Origin: CAZPBO01 sp964584815 | GTDB taxonomy: Bacteria; Planctomycetota; SKW154 | Reading direction: 5' to 3' | Assembly (NCBI GenBank): GCA_964584815.1 | Contig: CAZPBO010000012.1 | Span: 1-39,735 of the forward strand | Length of the DNA stretch: 39,735 nt | Part shown: in pieces, positions 16,288 to 25,800 of the stretch | Layout of the letters: the number at the start of each line of letters is the position of its first letter | Numbering within the stretch: the first letter of the stretch is position 1 | Made by a program: the position numbers and the translations under genes | The notes under the pieces: generated by a model | Seen by the model: the letters and a program-made list of their open reading frames with translations, nothing else | What the model was told of the DNA's origin: nothing | Database searches by the model: none

Positions 16288-17712
16288 ATGGCGGAGCAGA
16301 AGCAGAACAAAGGGAAGGTGCGTCAGGTTCTGGGACCTGTTGTGGATGTTGAGTTTGAGGAGTTGCCGGCGATATACAACGCGGTGAAGATAAAGGACGA
16401 GGAGCGTGGGATTGACCTTGTCTGCGAGGTGGCGCAGCATTTGGGTGAGCATCTTGCGCGCTGCATAGCCCTTGCGCCAACAGAGGGACTTGTGCGCGGA
16501 ACCGAGGCGATTGACACAGGCGCCCCCGTCAGTGTCCCTGTCGGAGACGGCACACTGGGACGGCTGCTCAATGTCATAGGCGAGCCGATTGACGAGTTGG
16601 GACCCATACCGCATAAGAAGCGATACCCAATCCATCGCCCACCACCATCATTTCAGGAAATTGAGACAAAGATTGAGATGTTTGAGACAGGGATAAAGGT
16701 GATAGACCTTCTGGCGCCGTATATGAAGGGGGGGAAGACGGGGCTGTTTGGCGGCGCAGGAGTTGGCAAAACCGTCCTCATTATGGAATTGATACGCAAT
16801 ATCGCCATAGAGCACGGAGGTGTGTCCATATTCGCGGGGGTCGGTGAGCGCACTCGCGAAGGCAACGAACTGTGGCTTGAAATGAAAGAATCAGGCGTCA
16901 TATCCAAAACAGCGATGGTGTTTGGTCAGATGAATGAGCCGCCAGGAACGCGCCTGCGGGTCGGACTGACAGGACTCTGTCTTGCGGAATACTTCCGTGA
17001 TGAGGAGAGCAAGGATGTGCTGCTTTTTATTGACAACATATTCCGTTTCGTGCAGGCGGGTTCAGAAGTGAGCGCGTTGCTTGGGCGCATGCCATCAGCG
17101 GTCGGATATCAGCCAACTCTCGGCACCGAAATGGGGCAGTTGCAGGAGCGTATCGTCACCACCAAACGCGGTTCCATCACATCCATTCAGGCAATTTATG
17201 TTCCGGCTGACGACTTAACCGACCCAGCACCCGCTACTACATTTGCGCATCTTGACGCCACCACCGTTCTGTCTCGTCAGATAGCAGAGTTAGGTATTTA
17301 CCCCGCAGTTGACCCGCTTGAATCAACAAGCAAGATTCTTGACCCCCGCATTGTGGGGGAACGCCATTACCGCATCGCCAGACGCGTTCAGCAAATCCTA
17401 CAGCGTTACAAGGAACTGCAAGATATTATAGCGATATTGGGGATAGAGGAGTTATCGGACGAGGACAAGTTGATAGTGGCGCGGGCGCGCCGTATCCAGA
17501 AGTTCTTGAGCCAGCCCTTCCATGTGGCGGAAGCCTTCACAGGGCGCGCGGGCAGATATGTGAAACTGGAGGATACCTTGCGGGCGTTTGAAGAGATTGT
17601 TGAAGGTCGCTGTGACGATATGCCTGAACAGGCGTTCTATATGGTGGGGACACTGGATGAAGCGCGGGAGCAGGCAGAGAAACTGAAGAGTGCGGGAGCG
17701 GCTGCGGAGTAG
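16288..17712 (+). CDS. atpD: F-type ATP synthase subunit beta
   Basis: 474 residues. Catalytic subunit of F1. Walker A 'GGAGVGKT' at residues 155-162, 'GVGERTREGNEL', Walker B region 'VLLFIDNIFRF', 'ALLGRMPSAVGYQPTL' and the DELSEED-like 'ELSDEDK' are present. The gene is followed six bases later by atpC. Neither atpA nor atpG lies upstream; instead trpB precedes. The atp genes are therefore split in this genome. Confidence 0.97.
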   Translation: MAEQKQNKGKVRQVLGPVVDVEFEELPAIYNAVKIKDEERGIDLVCEVAQHLGEHLARCIALAPTEGLVRGTEAIDTGAPVSVPVGDGTLGRLLNVIGEPIDELGPIPHKKRYPIHRPPPSFQEIETKIEMFETGIKVIDLLAPYMKGGKTGLFGGAGVGKTVLIMELIRNIAIEHGGVSIFAGVGERTREGNELWLEMKESGVISKTAMVFGQMNEPPGTRLRVGLTGLCLAEYFRDEESKDVLLFIDNIFRFVQAGSEVSALLGRMPSAVGYQPTLGTEMGQLQERIVTTKRGSITSIQAIYVPADDLTDPAPATTFAHLDATTVLSRQIAELGIYPAVDPLESTSKILDPRIVGERHYRIARRVQQILQRYKELQDIIAILGIEELSDEDKLIVARARRIQKFLSQPFHVAEAFTGRAGRYVKLEDTLRAFEEIVEGRCDDMPEQAFYMVGTLDEAREQAEKLKSAGAAAE

Positions 17713-17717
17713 CGCAG

Positions 17718-18140
17718 ATGGCTAACCTGAAAGTGAAGATTTTAAGCGCTGATAGGGTGGTGCTGGAAACAGAGGCAAACGCGGTTGTGGCGTGGATGCC
17801 GGATGGGGAGTTTTCGGTTCTGCCGGGGCATATAAACGCGGTGATGCCGCTTGAGATAGAGGAGGTGCGGCTCGTCGGGACACCAAAAGGCGATGTGGTG
17901 GTGGCGGTTCACAGAGGACTGATGGAGACGACACCTGAGAGTGTGCTGATTTTGGGGGAGGCGGCGGAGTTGCCTGATGAGATAGATATAGGAAGAGCGG
18001 AGGACGCAAAGGCGCGGGCGGAGAAGCGTCTCCAACAAGCAAAAGAGGGAAACAAGGATGTGGACGCTGTGCGTGCAGAGGCTGCGCTAAAACGAGCGCT
18101 TCTGCGACTCCGCCTCGCCCAAAAAGCACAAACCCGTTAA
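17718..18140 (+). CDS. atpC: F-type ATP synthase subunit epsilon
   Basis: 140 residues. N-terminal beta-sandwich with 'ILSADRVVLETEANAVVAW', 'GEFSVLPGH' and a C-terminal pair of helices rich in Arg/Ala ('AEAALKRALLRLRLAQK'), the normal epsilon layout. It couples F1 to the rotor and can inhibit ATPase activity. Directly follows atpD; pyrD starts ten bases downstream, so it is probably cotranscribed with pyrimidine synthesis. Confidence 0.94.
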   Translation: MANLKVKILSADRVVLETEANAVVAWMPDGEFSVLPGHINAVMPLEIEEVRLVGTPKGDVVVAVHRGLMETTPESVLILGEAAELPDEIDIGRAEDAKARAEKRLQQAKEGNKDVDAVRAEAALKRALLRLRLAQKAQTR

Positions 18141-18150
18141 GGTCGTCACA

Positions 18151-19029
18151 ATGCTTAAGATAAAAAACCCCTTCATCGCGGCATCCGGAACCTGCGGATT
18201 GATATATGACGCACCTCCCCTTATGAAACTGCATCTCTTCGGTGCTGTGGTCGCAAAGACCATAACACCTGCAGCAAGAGACGGCAACCCACCACCACGC
18301 GTCTGGGAAACACCCTGCGGCATCGTCAACTCCGTAGGACTTGAAAACCCCGGCGTTGAGGCTTTCTTAAAAGAGCACCTACCCAAAATCAGGTTGCCCG
18401 AGGATGTGCAGTTATGGCTTTCAGCAGGCGGTGAGAGCGCTGATGAGATTGTGTTTGTCTGCCGCCATTTCGCAAAGGCGAGATACCGCTTCAGCGCGGT
18501 GGAGTTGAATCTGTCCTGCCCGAACATATCGGGTGAGCCGCTGTGTAAGGATAAGGATGCGGTGAGTGAGGCGGTGAAGGGCGCAAAAGATGTCCTTAAC
18601 ACTAAGAAGGTTTTTGCGAAGTTGTCGCCGCTTGGAGACACAGAAGGCGCAGCGGAGGCGGCGCTGAACGCAGGCGCAGATGGGCTTGTGGTAGCCAACA
18701 CCTTTCCTGCGCTGGTGTTGGATGAGGATATGCGCCCGGCATTAGGGGGGGTGTTCGGGGGGTTGAGCGGAGCGGCGGTGCGCCCAATCGTTTTGCGCCT
18801 TGTGTATCGGCTATGGAAGCGGTTCGGCTGCCCGATAATAGCGTCAGGCGGGGTGAGTTGCGGTCGTGATGCGGCGGAATTCATCGCCGCCGGCGCCGTC
18901 GCCGTCCAAATCGGCTCCGCAAATCTATCAGAACCAGGCTCGGTGGAACGCATTATCGCCGAATTCAATGCCGAACTTGCACGACTTGGCGTGGACGCAG
19001 AGCGTCTCCACGCCGCAACACACATTTAA
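18151..19029 (+). CDS. pyrD: Dihydroorotate dehydrogenase, class 1B type
   Basis: 292 residues. Oxidises dihydroorotate to orotate in pyrimidine synthesis. Seen are 'NPFIAASGTCG', 'AKTITPAARDGNPPPRVWET', 'GIVNSVGLENPG', the catalytic Cys123 in 'NLSCPN', 'KLSPLGD' and the FMN-phosphate end 'IIASGGVSCGRDAAEFIAAG'. The class 1 Cys base and the soluble form without an N-terminal membrane helix indicate class 1; the 1B form normally pairs with PyrK, which is not in the window. Confidence 0.92.
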   Translation: MLKIKNPFIAASGTCGLIYDAPPLMKLHLFGAVVAKTITPAARDGNPPPRVWETPCGIVNSVGLENPGVEAFLKEHLPKIRLPEDVQLWLSAGGESADEIVFVCRHFAKARYRFSAVELNLSCPNISGEPLCKDKDAVSEAVKGAKDVLNTKKVFAKLSPLGDTEGAAEAALNAGADGLVVANTFPALVLDEDMRPALGGVFGGLSGAAVRPIVLRLVYRLWKRFGCPIIASGGVSCGRDAAEFIAAGAVAVQIGSANLSEPGSVERIIAEFNAELARLGVDAERLHAATHI

Positions 19030-19040
19030 GGAGCGCCAAA

Positions 19041-20150
19041 GTGGCTGTTGAGGTGCTTGAAGCGCAGGGAGGACTGTTTAAGAAGTTTTTGCGTCTGCCG
19101 TGGCGGATTTATAAGAACGACAGCAACTGGGTGCCGCCGCTTCTGCCCACAGTGGCGGCGTTCTTTAAGGAGAAACACCCCTTCTGGCAGCACGGTTTCA
19201 TAAAACCGTTTGTTGCGTTGCGGAACGGGCAGGCTGTGGGACGCATAGCGGCGATAGTCAACCGTCGCCACAACCAGTTCCACAACGATAAGACAGGCTT
19301 TTGGGGGTTCTTTGAATGCGAAGACAACACAGACACAGCACAGGCGCTCTTTGAGTGTGCCGAGGCGGTGCTGAAAGAAGCAGGCTGCGACAGCGCCTTG
19401 GGTCCTGTCAACCCATCCACTAACGACGAATGTGCCCTTCTGATTGAAGGATTTGACTCCCCACCGACAGTTATGATGCCCTACAATCCCCCATACTACG
19501 CCAGAATCATTGAGTCCTGCGGTTACCGAAAAGCAAAAGATTTGGTCTCCTACATAATCTACCATACAGATAGGATGCCGGATAAGGTGTTTCGCGTGGC
19601 AGACATTGCGCGCAAACGGGCTGGTATCCAGATACGCCCTGTTAATATGCGTCGCCTGCGTGACGAGTTGGAAAAGATAAAAGTGGTCTATAACGACGCT
19701 TGGCAACGCAACTGGGGCTTTGTGCCTATGACAGACGAGGAGATAGACCATATGGCGCAGGACCTGAGGCATATCGCTGAGCCCGACCTCGTTCTGATAG
19801 CGGAACGCGACGGTGAGCCCGCAGGTTTTTCGCTGACGGTTCCGAACATAAACGAGGTGCAGATAAGGAACCGCGGCGGAGGACTGTTGGGATTTGCGCT
19901 GCGTTATATGTTGGGCAAGCGCAAGATAAAGCGGGTGCGGATAATGGCGATGGGTGTTCGGGAGCGGTTTCGTGTGCGTGGAATTGACGCTGCGTTCTAT
20001 ACGGAGACCTTCCGCCGCGGCGTTGAGTTGGGCTACACAGAAGGCGAAATGGGTTGGGTGCTGGAGGACAACAAGATAATGCGCCAGACGATAGAAGCAG
20101 TTGGCGGCAAACTCTTCAAAAAATATCGTCTTTATGAGAAAAATCTGTAA
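19041..20150 (+). CDS. GNAT-type N-acetyltransferase-like protein (YghO-like)
   Basis: 369 residues, GTG start with AAGGAG seven bases upstream. The pattern 'SNWVPPLLP', 'HPFWQH', 'ALRNGQAVGRIAAIVNRRHN', 'GFWGFFECEDN', 'GPVNPSTNDECALLIEGFD' and 'YNPPYYARIIESCGYRKAKD' matches a widespread family of about 370 residues annotated as N-acetyltransferases. Its substrate is unknown. A C-terminal acyl-CoA-site-like stretch 'GMGWVLEDN'-type ('GEMGWVLEDNKIMRQTIEAV') agrees with a GNAT fold. It lies between pyrD and a ChaN-like gene with short gaps, so it is probably in the same transcript. Confidence 0.78.
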   Translation: MAVEVLEAQGGLFKKFLRLPWRIYKNDSNWVPPLLPTVAAFFKEKHPFWQHGFIKPFVALRNGQAVGRIAAIVNRRHNQFHNDKTGFWGFFECEDNTDTAQALFECAEAVLKEAGCDSALGPVNPSTNDECALLIEGFDSPPTVMMPYNPPYYARIIESCGYRKAKDLVSYIIYHTDRMPDKVFRVADIARKRAGIQIRPVNMRRLRDELEKIKVVYNDAWQRNWGFVPMTDEEIDHMAQDLRHIAEPDLVLIAERDGEPAGFSLTVPNINEVQIRNRGGGLLGFALRYMLGKRKIKRVRIMAMGVRERFRVRGIDAAFYTETFRRGVELGYTEGEMGWVLEDNKIMRQTIEAVGGKLFKKYRLYEKNL

Positions 20151-20161
20151 GGAGGTGCGCG

Positions 20162-21391
20162 ATGAGAGCGTTGTTTTACGGGCTTGTTTGCGTGGTCTTT
20201 GCCACACAACTTTCGGCGCAGGACTTAAAAGCGCTCAAAGAAAAAGCCGACGCCATCGTTCTGGGGCAGGTCACAAAAGACGAAATGCTTGACGCAGGAC
20301 AAGGACCGGGAATGATTCGCCGCGCAACAGTGACGGTCAAGAAGGTCATAAAAGGCGCAAATGGTCTTGCAGAAAACCAGACAATCACCCTCTCCTACAC
20401 TGCTTTCCATCCCGCCTACAAGATAAATCATCTTAAGGTCGGAAAAGAGTATCTGTTCTTTCTGAAGCAGGGAGGACACAGGGGTTGCGCGTTTCGTCTG
20501 GTGGACAAAAACTACGGCGCACTCAAACCAACTCCATTGCTCATTGCAAAGGTGGCAGGGAAACTGCCGCCTCTACCCAAAGATGTGCTCCCCCTTTTCT
20601 GGGACGCAAAGGAGAAGCGCTTTGTCAACGAGGTGGACGCGCTGCGCAAAAGGCTTATCGCCGCAAAGGCGGTCTTTGTGGGGGAGTTCCACACATCAGT
20701 GGGGGCGCACGCGATGCAGTTGTGGGTGCTGAAGACTCTCATCGCCGCGGGCAAAAAGGTCGTCGTCGCCGTTGAGTGGTTCCAACAACCCTACCAGAAA
20801 GCGTTAGACGACTATCTGAAAGGTAAAACAGACGAGAAGACAATGCTTAAGGCGACGCAGTTTAAGAAACGCTGGGGTTATAACTGGGCGCTCTTTAAGG
20901 AGATAATAGACTTTTGTGGGGAGAAGGGGATAAGGGTATACGCGGCGAATGTGCCGTCGGAGTTGAGCCGCGCGGTGGCACAAAACGGTCTGAACAACCT
21001 GCCGGAGAAACTCAAAAAATGGCTACCCAAAGAAACGGACACCTCCAATAAGGCGCATAGGAAATATGTGGAGAAGCGTTTTGAGCCGATGCTGAAACAG
21101 GGGATTCTGACGAAGGAGCGGCTTAACCACTTTTATGAGGCACAGGTTGTGTGGGACGAGACATTTGCGGAGCAGGCGGCAAGGGCGTTGAAGGAAAGCG
21201 GCGCAGACACCGTTGTCCTCTTCGCAGGTGCAGGACATCTTGGCAACAGAACCGCTGCGCCAAATCGCTTTGAGCGGCGCGCAAAGATAAAACCCTTCGT
21301 CCTTCTCCCCTGCAGTATCAACACGCCGCTCAAGAAAATCCTTGACACCACAGTCGCTGACTGCGATTTTCTGTTCCTCACGCGCAGATAG
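20162..21391 (+). CDS. Exported ChaN-like protein with extra N-terminal domain
   Basis: 409 residues, ATG behind AAGGAGG. A signal peptide is seen (residues 1-19, cleavage after Ser-Ala-Gln region). Residues about 20-120 form a beta-rich domain ('ADAIVLGQV', 'RRATVTVKKVIKG', 'VGKEYLFFLKQGG'). Residues about 165-400 match ChaN/haem-binding-uptake proteins of the Tiki-like fold: 'VFVGEFHTSVGAH' with Glu175, His177 and His183, 'VVVAVEWFQQPYQKALDDYL' and 'VVLFAGAGHLGN'. Tiki-like members can be metal-dependent proteases and ChaN binds haem; which applies here is unknown. Fusion to the N-terminal domain is not usual for E. coli-type ChaN. Confidence 0.8.
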   Translation: MRALFYGLVCVVFATQLSAQDLKALKEKADAIVLGQVTKDEMLDAGQGPGMIRRATVTVKKVIKGANGLAENQTITLSYTAFHPAYKINHLKVGKEYLFFLKQGGHRGCAFRLVDKNYGALKPTPLLIAKVAGKLPPLPKDVLPLFWDAKEKRFVNEVDALRKRLIAAKAVFVGEFHTSVGAHAMQLWVLKTLIAAGKKVVVAVEWFQQPYQKALDDYLKGKTDEKTMLKATQFKKRWGYNWALFKEIIDFCGEKGIRVYAANVPSELSRAVAQNGLNNLPEKLKKWLPKETDTSNKAHRKYVEKRFEPMLKQGILTKERLNHFYEAQVVWDETFAEQAARALKESGADTVVLFAGAGHLGNRTAAPNRFERRAKIKPFVLLPCSINTPLKKILDTTVADCDFLFLTRR

Positions 21392-21421
21392 TTGACGAAA
21401 ACAACGCAGCATCCGTATAAT
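21392..21421 (+). promoter_or_regulatory. Strong sigma70-like promoter
   Basis: TTGACG (21392-21397) and TATAAT (21416-21421) with an 18-bp spacer, just after the ChaN-like stop and 26 bp before the next start. It gives the following gene its own transcription. Confidence 0.75.
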
Positions 21422-21447
21422 CAAGCGAGCCTTTTAAGGAGGATTTG

Positions 21448-22560
21448 ATGCGTGTTGCGGCATTTGTCGTGGGGTTTGCCCTTGTCGTGCCTTTGTTTGC
21501 GCAAGACGGGCAGCAGTCCTCACCCCCAACGGTTGAACTGAAAAAAGTAACGCTTGAGCAACCTGTTTTCGTCAGCCCTTCCGTTATGAAGACAACAAGA
21601 GCCCAAAAACCTGCGGATGTCAAACTGCCATCAAACGGAGACTGGAGTTTCTATACTTTGACGGTGGGTGAGCGCAAATATCTTGTGGCAATTGAGATGG
21701 ACAAATCGGGGCGGATTCGCAAGCCCAAACGCGCTATTGTGGACACAAATTCCAACAACGACTTCACCGACGACAAAACGCTTTCCCCTGAAGGCACAGG
21801 ATACTATCTCCATTTCACAGCAACCCTTAAAGGCGTCTTCAACATAAACGGACAGAAGAAAGAGGCGGATGTGGATGTGGTTTTTAAGGCGTTTGCGGGT
21901 CCTGTGAGTTTGAAGACAGTCTGGGAGGGCGACTACGACATCGGTGGACAGAAACTGAAAATCCGCTGGCTTCCTGGACAGACAATTGTTCTACCTAACG
22001 CTCCCAAGACCATTAACCTCCTTTCAGGTTGGTTCAGAGCGCCCAGCATAATAACCGTCGCTGGTGACTCAACGCTTAGCCCGTCTATCACCCTAACAGA
22101 AGGCAAGGTTTTGGCGTCGCTCACAAAGGAGGAAGTGTCGGGCTTGAAGAAGGTCTCCACACCGAAGGAGATAACCTTCTTTGTCTGTATAGAGAGCCGC
22201 AAAAAGATATATGTGGTTCTGCCTTCAGGCGGAGCGGCGTGGTTGCCCGAAAAACCGCGCTACACCGCCTACCTTGCCGTTCGCCACAACTCAGAAGATG
22301 AGTTCGCAATTCTGGGATATATGCGCGGTCTTCCGACCAAGGACGGAAAGTTGGGCGATGTAGAGCCGCTGAAACTGGAAGTCCACTGTCAAGCGGCACG
22401 CAACAACAAAAAAAATTACTATATCTGGCCCACTCTGCAGGATGCATCAGGCAACAGGGTCTACATCTTAAAAAACGGCGACTACATACAACCCTGCCCC
22501 GTGCTGAAAATTACAGACGGAGACAAAGTGGTCTTCACCTACAAATACCACTATGGGTGA
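21448..22560 (+). CDS. Exported beta-rich protein of unknown function, ending at a suspicious TGA
   Basis: 370 residues from ATG 21448 (AAGGAGG five bases upstream). A signal peptide covers about residues 1-18 ('FALVVPLFAQ'). The mature part is beta-rich with a calcium-loop-like 'DTNSNNDFTDD' (about 93-103), and no family that I recognise. It ends in 'VVFTYKYHYG' at a TGA (22558-22560), but the same frame stays open for 43 further codons to a TAG at 22690-22692 and reads like real protein, including a Cys-rich start 'GGWCSCGW' and beta strands. The true C-terminus may therefore lie at 22692. It has its own promoter and terminator. Confidence 0.75.
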   Translation: MRVAAFVVGFALVVPLFAQDGQQSSPPTVELKKVTLEQPVFVSPSVMKTTRAQKPADVKLPSNGDWSFYTLTVGERKYLVAIEMDKSGRIRKPKRAIVDTNSNNDFTDDKTLSPEGTGYYLHFTATLKGVFNINGQKKEADVDVVFKAFAGPVSLKTVWEGDYDIGGQKLKIRWLPGQTIVLPNAPKTINLLSGWFRAPSIITVAGDSTLSPSITLTEGKVLASLTKEEVSGLKKVSTPKEITFFVCIESRKKIYVVLPSGGAAWLPEKPRYTAYLAVRHNSEDEFAILGYMRGLPTKDGKLGDVEPLKLEVHCQAARNNKKNYYIWPTLQDASGNRVYILKNGDYIQPCPVLKITDGDKVVFTYKYHYG

Positions 22561-22692
22561 GGGGGATGGTGCTCCTGCGGCTGGAAGCCGTCCAAACAAC
22601 TTCGTAACAAAACGCTCAAACTCCATCTTGTCTGGGATGTAAAACAACCTTTCAAACTTCAAATCGTAGACGCAACCGTCACCGTTAAGTAG
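22561..22692 (+). other. In-frame continuation after TGA (possible recoded or broken C-terminus)
   Basis: 43 codons in frame with the preceding gene, with codon use like its neighbours and no start codon of their own. The translation begins 'GGWCSCGWKPSKQLRNKT' and ends 'KLQIVDATVTVK'. Right after the TGA, GGATGG (22564-22569) and CCGTCC (22588-22593) can form a 6-bp stem with an inner TCC/GGA pair. This sits where bacterial SECIS hairpins lie, but the loop (TGCGGCT) does not match a known SECIS consensus. Nonsense mutation or a base error explain it as well. Confidence 0.45.
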
Positions 22693-22708
22693 CCATTACC
22701 CCAGACAA

Positions 22709-22747
22709 AGACCTCCCCTCCATTATATAGGGAGAGGTCTTTTATTT
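22709..22747 (+). terminator. Intrinsic terminator
   Basis: AGACCTC (22709-22715) pairs with GAGGTCT (22734-22740), followed inward by one C:A mismatch and three more pairs (CCT-side/AGG), then TTTTATTT. It lies 17 bp beyond the in-frame TAG at 22692, which fits the longer reading of the upstream gene. Confidence 0.85.
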
Positions 22748-22749
22748 GC

Positions 22750-22778
22750 TTGACGGTATGCGGGGCGATAGCGATAAT
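22750..22778 (+). promoter_or_regulatory. Strong sigma70-like promoter of the membrane-system operon
   Basis: TTGACG (22750-22755) and GATAAT (22773-22778), spacer 17 bp, directly after the terminator. AAGGAG precedes the GTG at 22808. No other clear promoter or terminator is seen before 32796. Confidence 0.7.
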
Positions 22779-22807
22779 CACTGGGCAAGAATTTAAGGAG
22801 CGGGGTT

Positions 22808-25800
22808 GTGCAGCAGATTCTCTTTAGGGTTTTCTTTGGCGTAGTTTTGGCTGGCGTAGTTATCGGTGTTGTGATGAACGCCTACTACGATATAAGCGCA
22901 GGTAGCAACATAAATGTGGTGCTGCAGGATTTGGCAACCCTGGCACGCAAAGGTGACGCGCAAGAACTTCTTGAACGCCAATTCGTCAAAACACTCGTTC
23001 TGGAAGGCGAAATGCCCCTCCCCAAACTTCACTCCCTACTTGTAGACACTCTACGCTTTGCGTTGCTTGTCCGTCAGGTTCCCAACACAACTCCGAAATT
23101 CTCAACTGTGTGGAGCGAGCAGCGTTTCGCGATAAGCGGCGAGGTCGGTCTGTTTGACCAAAACGGAAACAACCGTTTCTCCTTCACCGCCGTTATGTGG
23201 AATCGCCTTGACAATGATGGAAANNNNNNNNNNNNNNNNNNNNNNNNNNNNNNNNNNNNNNNNNNNNNNNNNNNNNNNNNNNNNNNNNNNNNNNNNNNNN
23301 NNNNNNNNNNNNNNNNNNNNNNNACAACCGTTTCTCCTTCACCGCCGTTATGTGGAATCGCCTTGACAATGATGGAAACGAACACTGGATTTTGAACTCC
23401 TGGAAAGACCCCGATATAACCGCCAAAAACTACGCTTCAATGCTGAAGAAAGCGGTTGACAGAGAAGAACTCCTTATCAGACTGCACGACAGCCTGCTTA
23501 ATCCCAAAGGGTCTGTTCACTTCCTCAATGCTCAGAGAAAGCAGAAAAGCCTTCTTGCGGAACTGACGACTCTGAAAGCCACTACCGACATCTTAAAGTT
23601 ATACAAGCCAAAAGGTGCATTGTTGAATGAATTGGAGTCGTTCTGGAAGGAGAAAGACAAGCAGAAGCGCAAGGAGGGAGTGCGGTTTCTGCTGGGGCAG
23701 ACCGCCTCAATGACCAACGAAGAAATAGAAGCGGTTCAGAACACACTGAATATGCTGCACAAAGCGACCCTGATGGTGGACCCGGACCCTGACGCTGCGC
23801 TGAAGGGGCTGGGTGAATTGCGTAAGAAACTGGCTTGCGATGCGGTCTTGAAAAATGTGCGTGCCCGGTTAGCGATGGTTGCGGGGGTGGCGTTTCTGCA
23901 CGCTGCCGCAACCCCAAAGCATCCTTGGCGCCTAACCCTCCAGCGCGCGCGAGCGTGGATGAGACTTCCGCAAAAGATGTTCCTTAACGCGATGATAACA
24001 TTCCTTGGCTTAAAACCTGAATGGGGGGAGAGAGCGTCTGCTGTGATAAAGGCGTTTCCGAAGGAGGCACGCGAGGCGGTGGCGTCACTGCCCCCAAAAC
24101 GCGCCCAATGGTTCAAAAACTTCCTTAAATACCTCGCCCACAGAGAGAAAATCACAGACTGCAACGCTTTGATAGGGAGACTGCGCGCAACACTCGGCGC
24201 AATAGGACGCATCCCCGACCCCGCCATACGAGAAGAACTCTACAAACTCGCCCGCGACGCTGCTCAAGATAAAGCCGATATCAAAGATGTCCTCCTTAAG
24301 TTTGCCTCACCCAAAGTCCTGTTCGTCAGCGCTGTGCTGGAAGCCGAACGCATCCTAAAAGAAAGCGAGGATAGAAAGGACGCCATAACAGCATATCTTC
24401 GCAAGGCGATAGCGGCGGTGGAGAACGACAAAAAACGAGCAGACTTTCTTAATCGTCTCAAAGCGTTAGAACAGCCAAACACACCTTTCTGCGTTGAACC
24501 TCTGATTGCAGACATAGCATCAGAGGGCATACAAACCTACCCCGGAGGTGGGAGGCTCTCCCTTCTTGTGTCAGGTTTTATGAAGGGGCTGCTTGACAGA
24601 AGAGGTGGGTTTGCGGCACGAGCCAGAGCGCTTGCCGCTTCCATTGAGGAACTCTCCGACCCCTACAGGCGGCGTGAGTGGGTTCTCACAGGCAGCGATA
24701 AACCACCCCGCATCGCGGGACTACTTGACTGGCTGGAGATTCCCTTTGCCTTCCCAGAAGATGTGAGGCAGAAGTTGGTTAAGAAAGCAGAAGAGATAAT
24801 AGCGTCCGACACCGCCTCTCCCAAGCCGCTTTTCAAGGCGTTCGCATCAGCGCTTACCAACAGCGATGTGGTGGCTCGGGTGAAACTGTTGATGTTGCGA
24901 CAACTTCTGGACGAGAAGTTTCCGTCCTGCAACGAAGTGCTGCGGCTGCGCAATCTGGTGGAAGGACTCCTACTCTGCAGCAAGGAGGGCTACAAGGCGC
25001 TGCTGCGTGACCTGCGTGGCGTCAGCAGCACACGCGAGATAACCCGCAACTTCTTTGAGAGGCTGCTGCGCCGCACCATCGCCAAACCACAAGCCCTCAA
25101 GCGCGACCCAGTTTACGCCATCCGCAAATATGCCCGACGCGTCCCCACCGCCGTCTTTAAACTCCGCAAATACACCCTTAAAGAAGAGGACGCCTCCATC
25201 ACAGATATGGAGACAATCCTCAACAAGACCGAAGCGGTCGCAAAAAAAATCGCCCAACTGAAAGACTTCTTGCCACTTTACGATGAAACACTGCTTAACG
25301 AATGTGAAAGACTGGCAGACGAAATTTTTGCCCCCACAAGCCAGAAAAAGAAACGACTCGCCAAACTCTACTTTGAAACTCTCACCTTCAAAGGCACACT
25401 ACAAAACTACTTAAAAGACCACAAAGACGACATTGAACTTCTAAAGAGTGTGTTTGAGGAGAGCGACAAGAAGCAATACCGCGATATGGTGGAGCAGGAG
25501 CCGCCCGACTGGCAGAAGACGATGCTGCAGTTGATAATGCGCCGCGCCGGCTGCTTCAGTTACCTACGCATCAAGCGGCGTATAATGCTGATGAGAGCAT
25601 CCCACAAACTCACACCTGACGATGCCATTGAGAATGTGGAAAAATTCCTAAACAGCAGAAGATGCATTGAGGTGACCTTTGCACAGGATATGGCTGCCAC
25701 TCTACGGAGTCTTGTGCTGGAGCACAAAAAAGACCTTACATCAAAAGAACGCAAAGAGCGCCTGACCATGTTTTTAAGAAAACTCTTCTCCGAAAAACCT

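Noticed and set aside
22564..22593. Hairpin after TGA as a bacterial SECIS element
   Set aside because: Position fits, but the apical loop lacks the usual features and no selenium genes are seen in the window; kept only as an open option.
23169..23378. Internal duplication in the giant gene
   Set aside because: Collapsing the copies restores one frame; the length equals that at the other gap.
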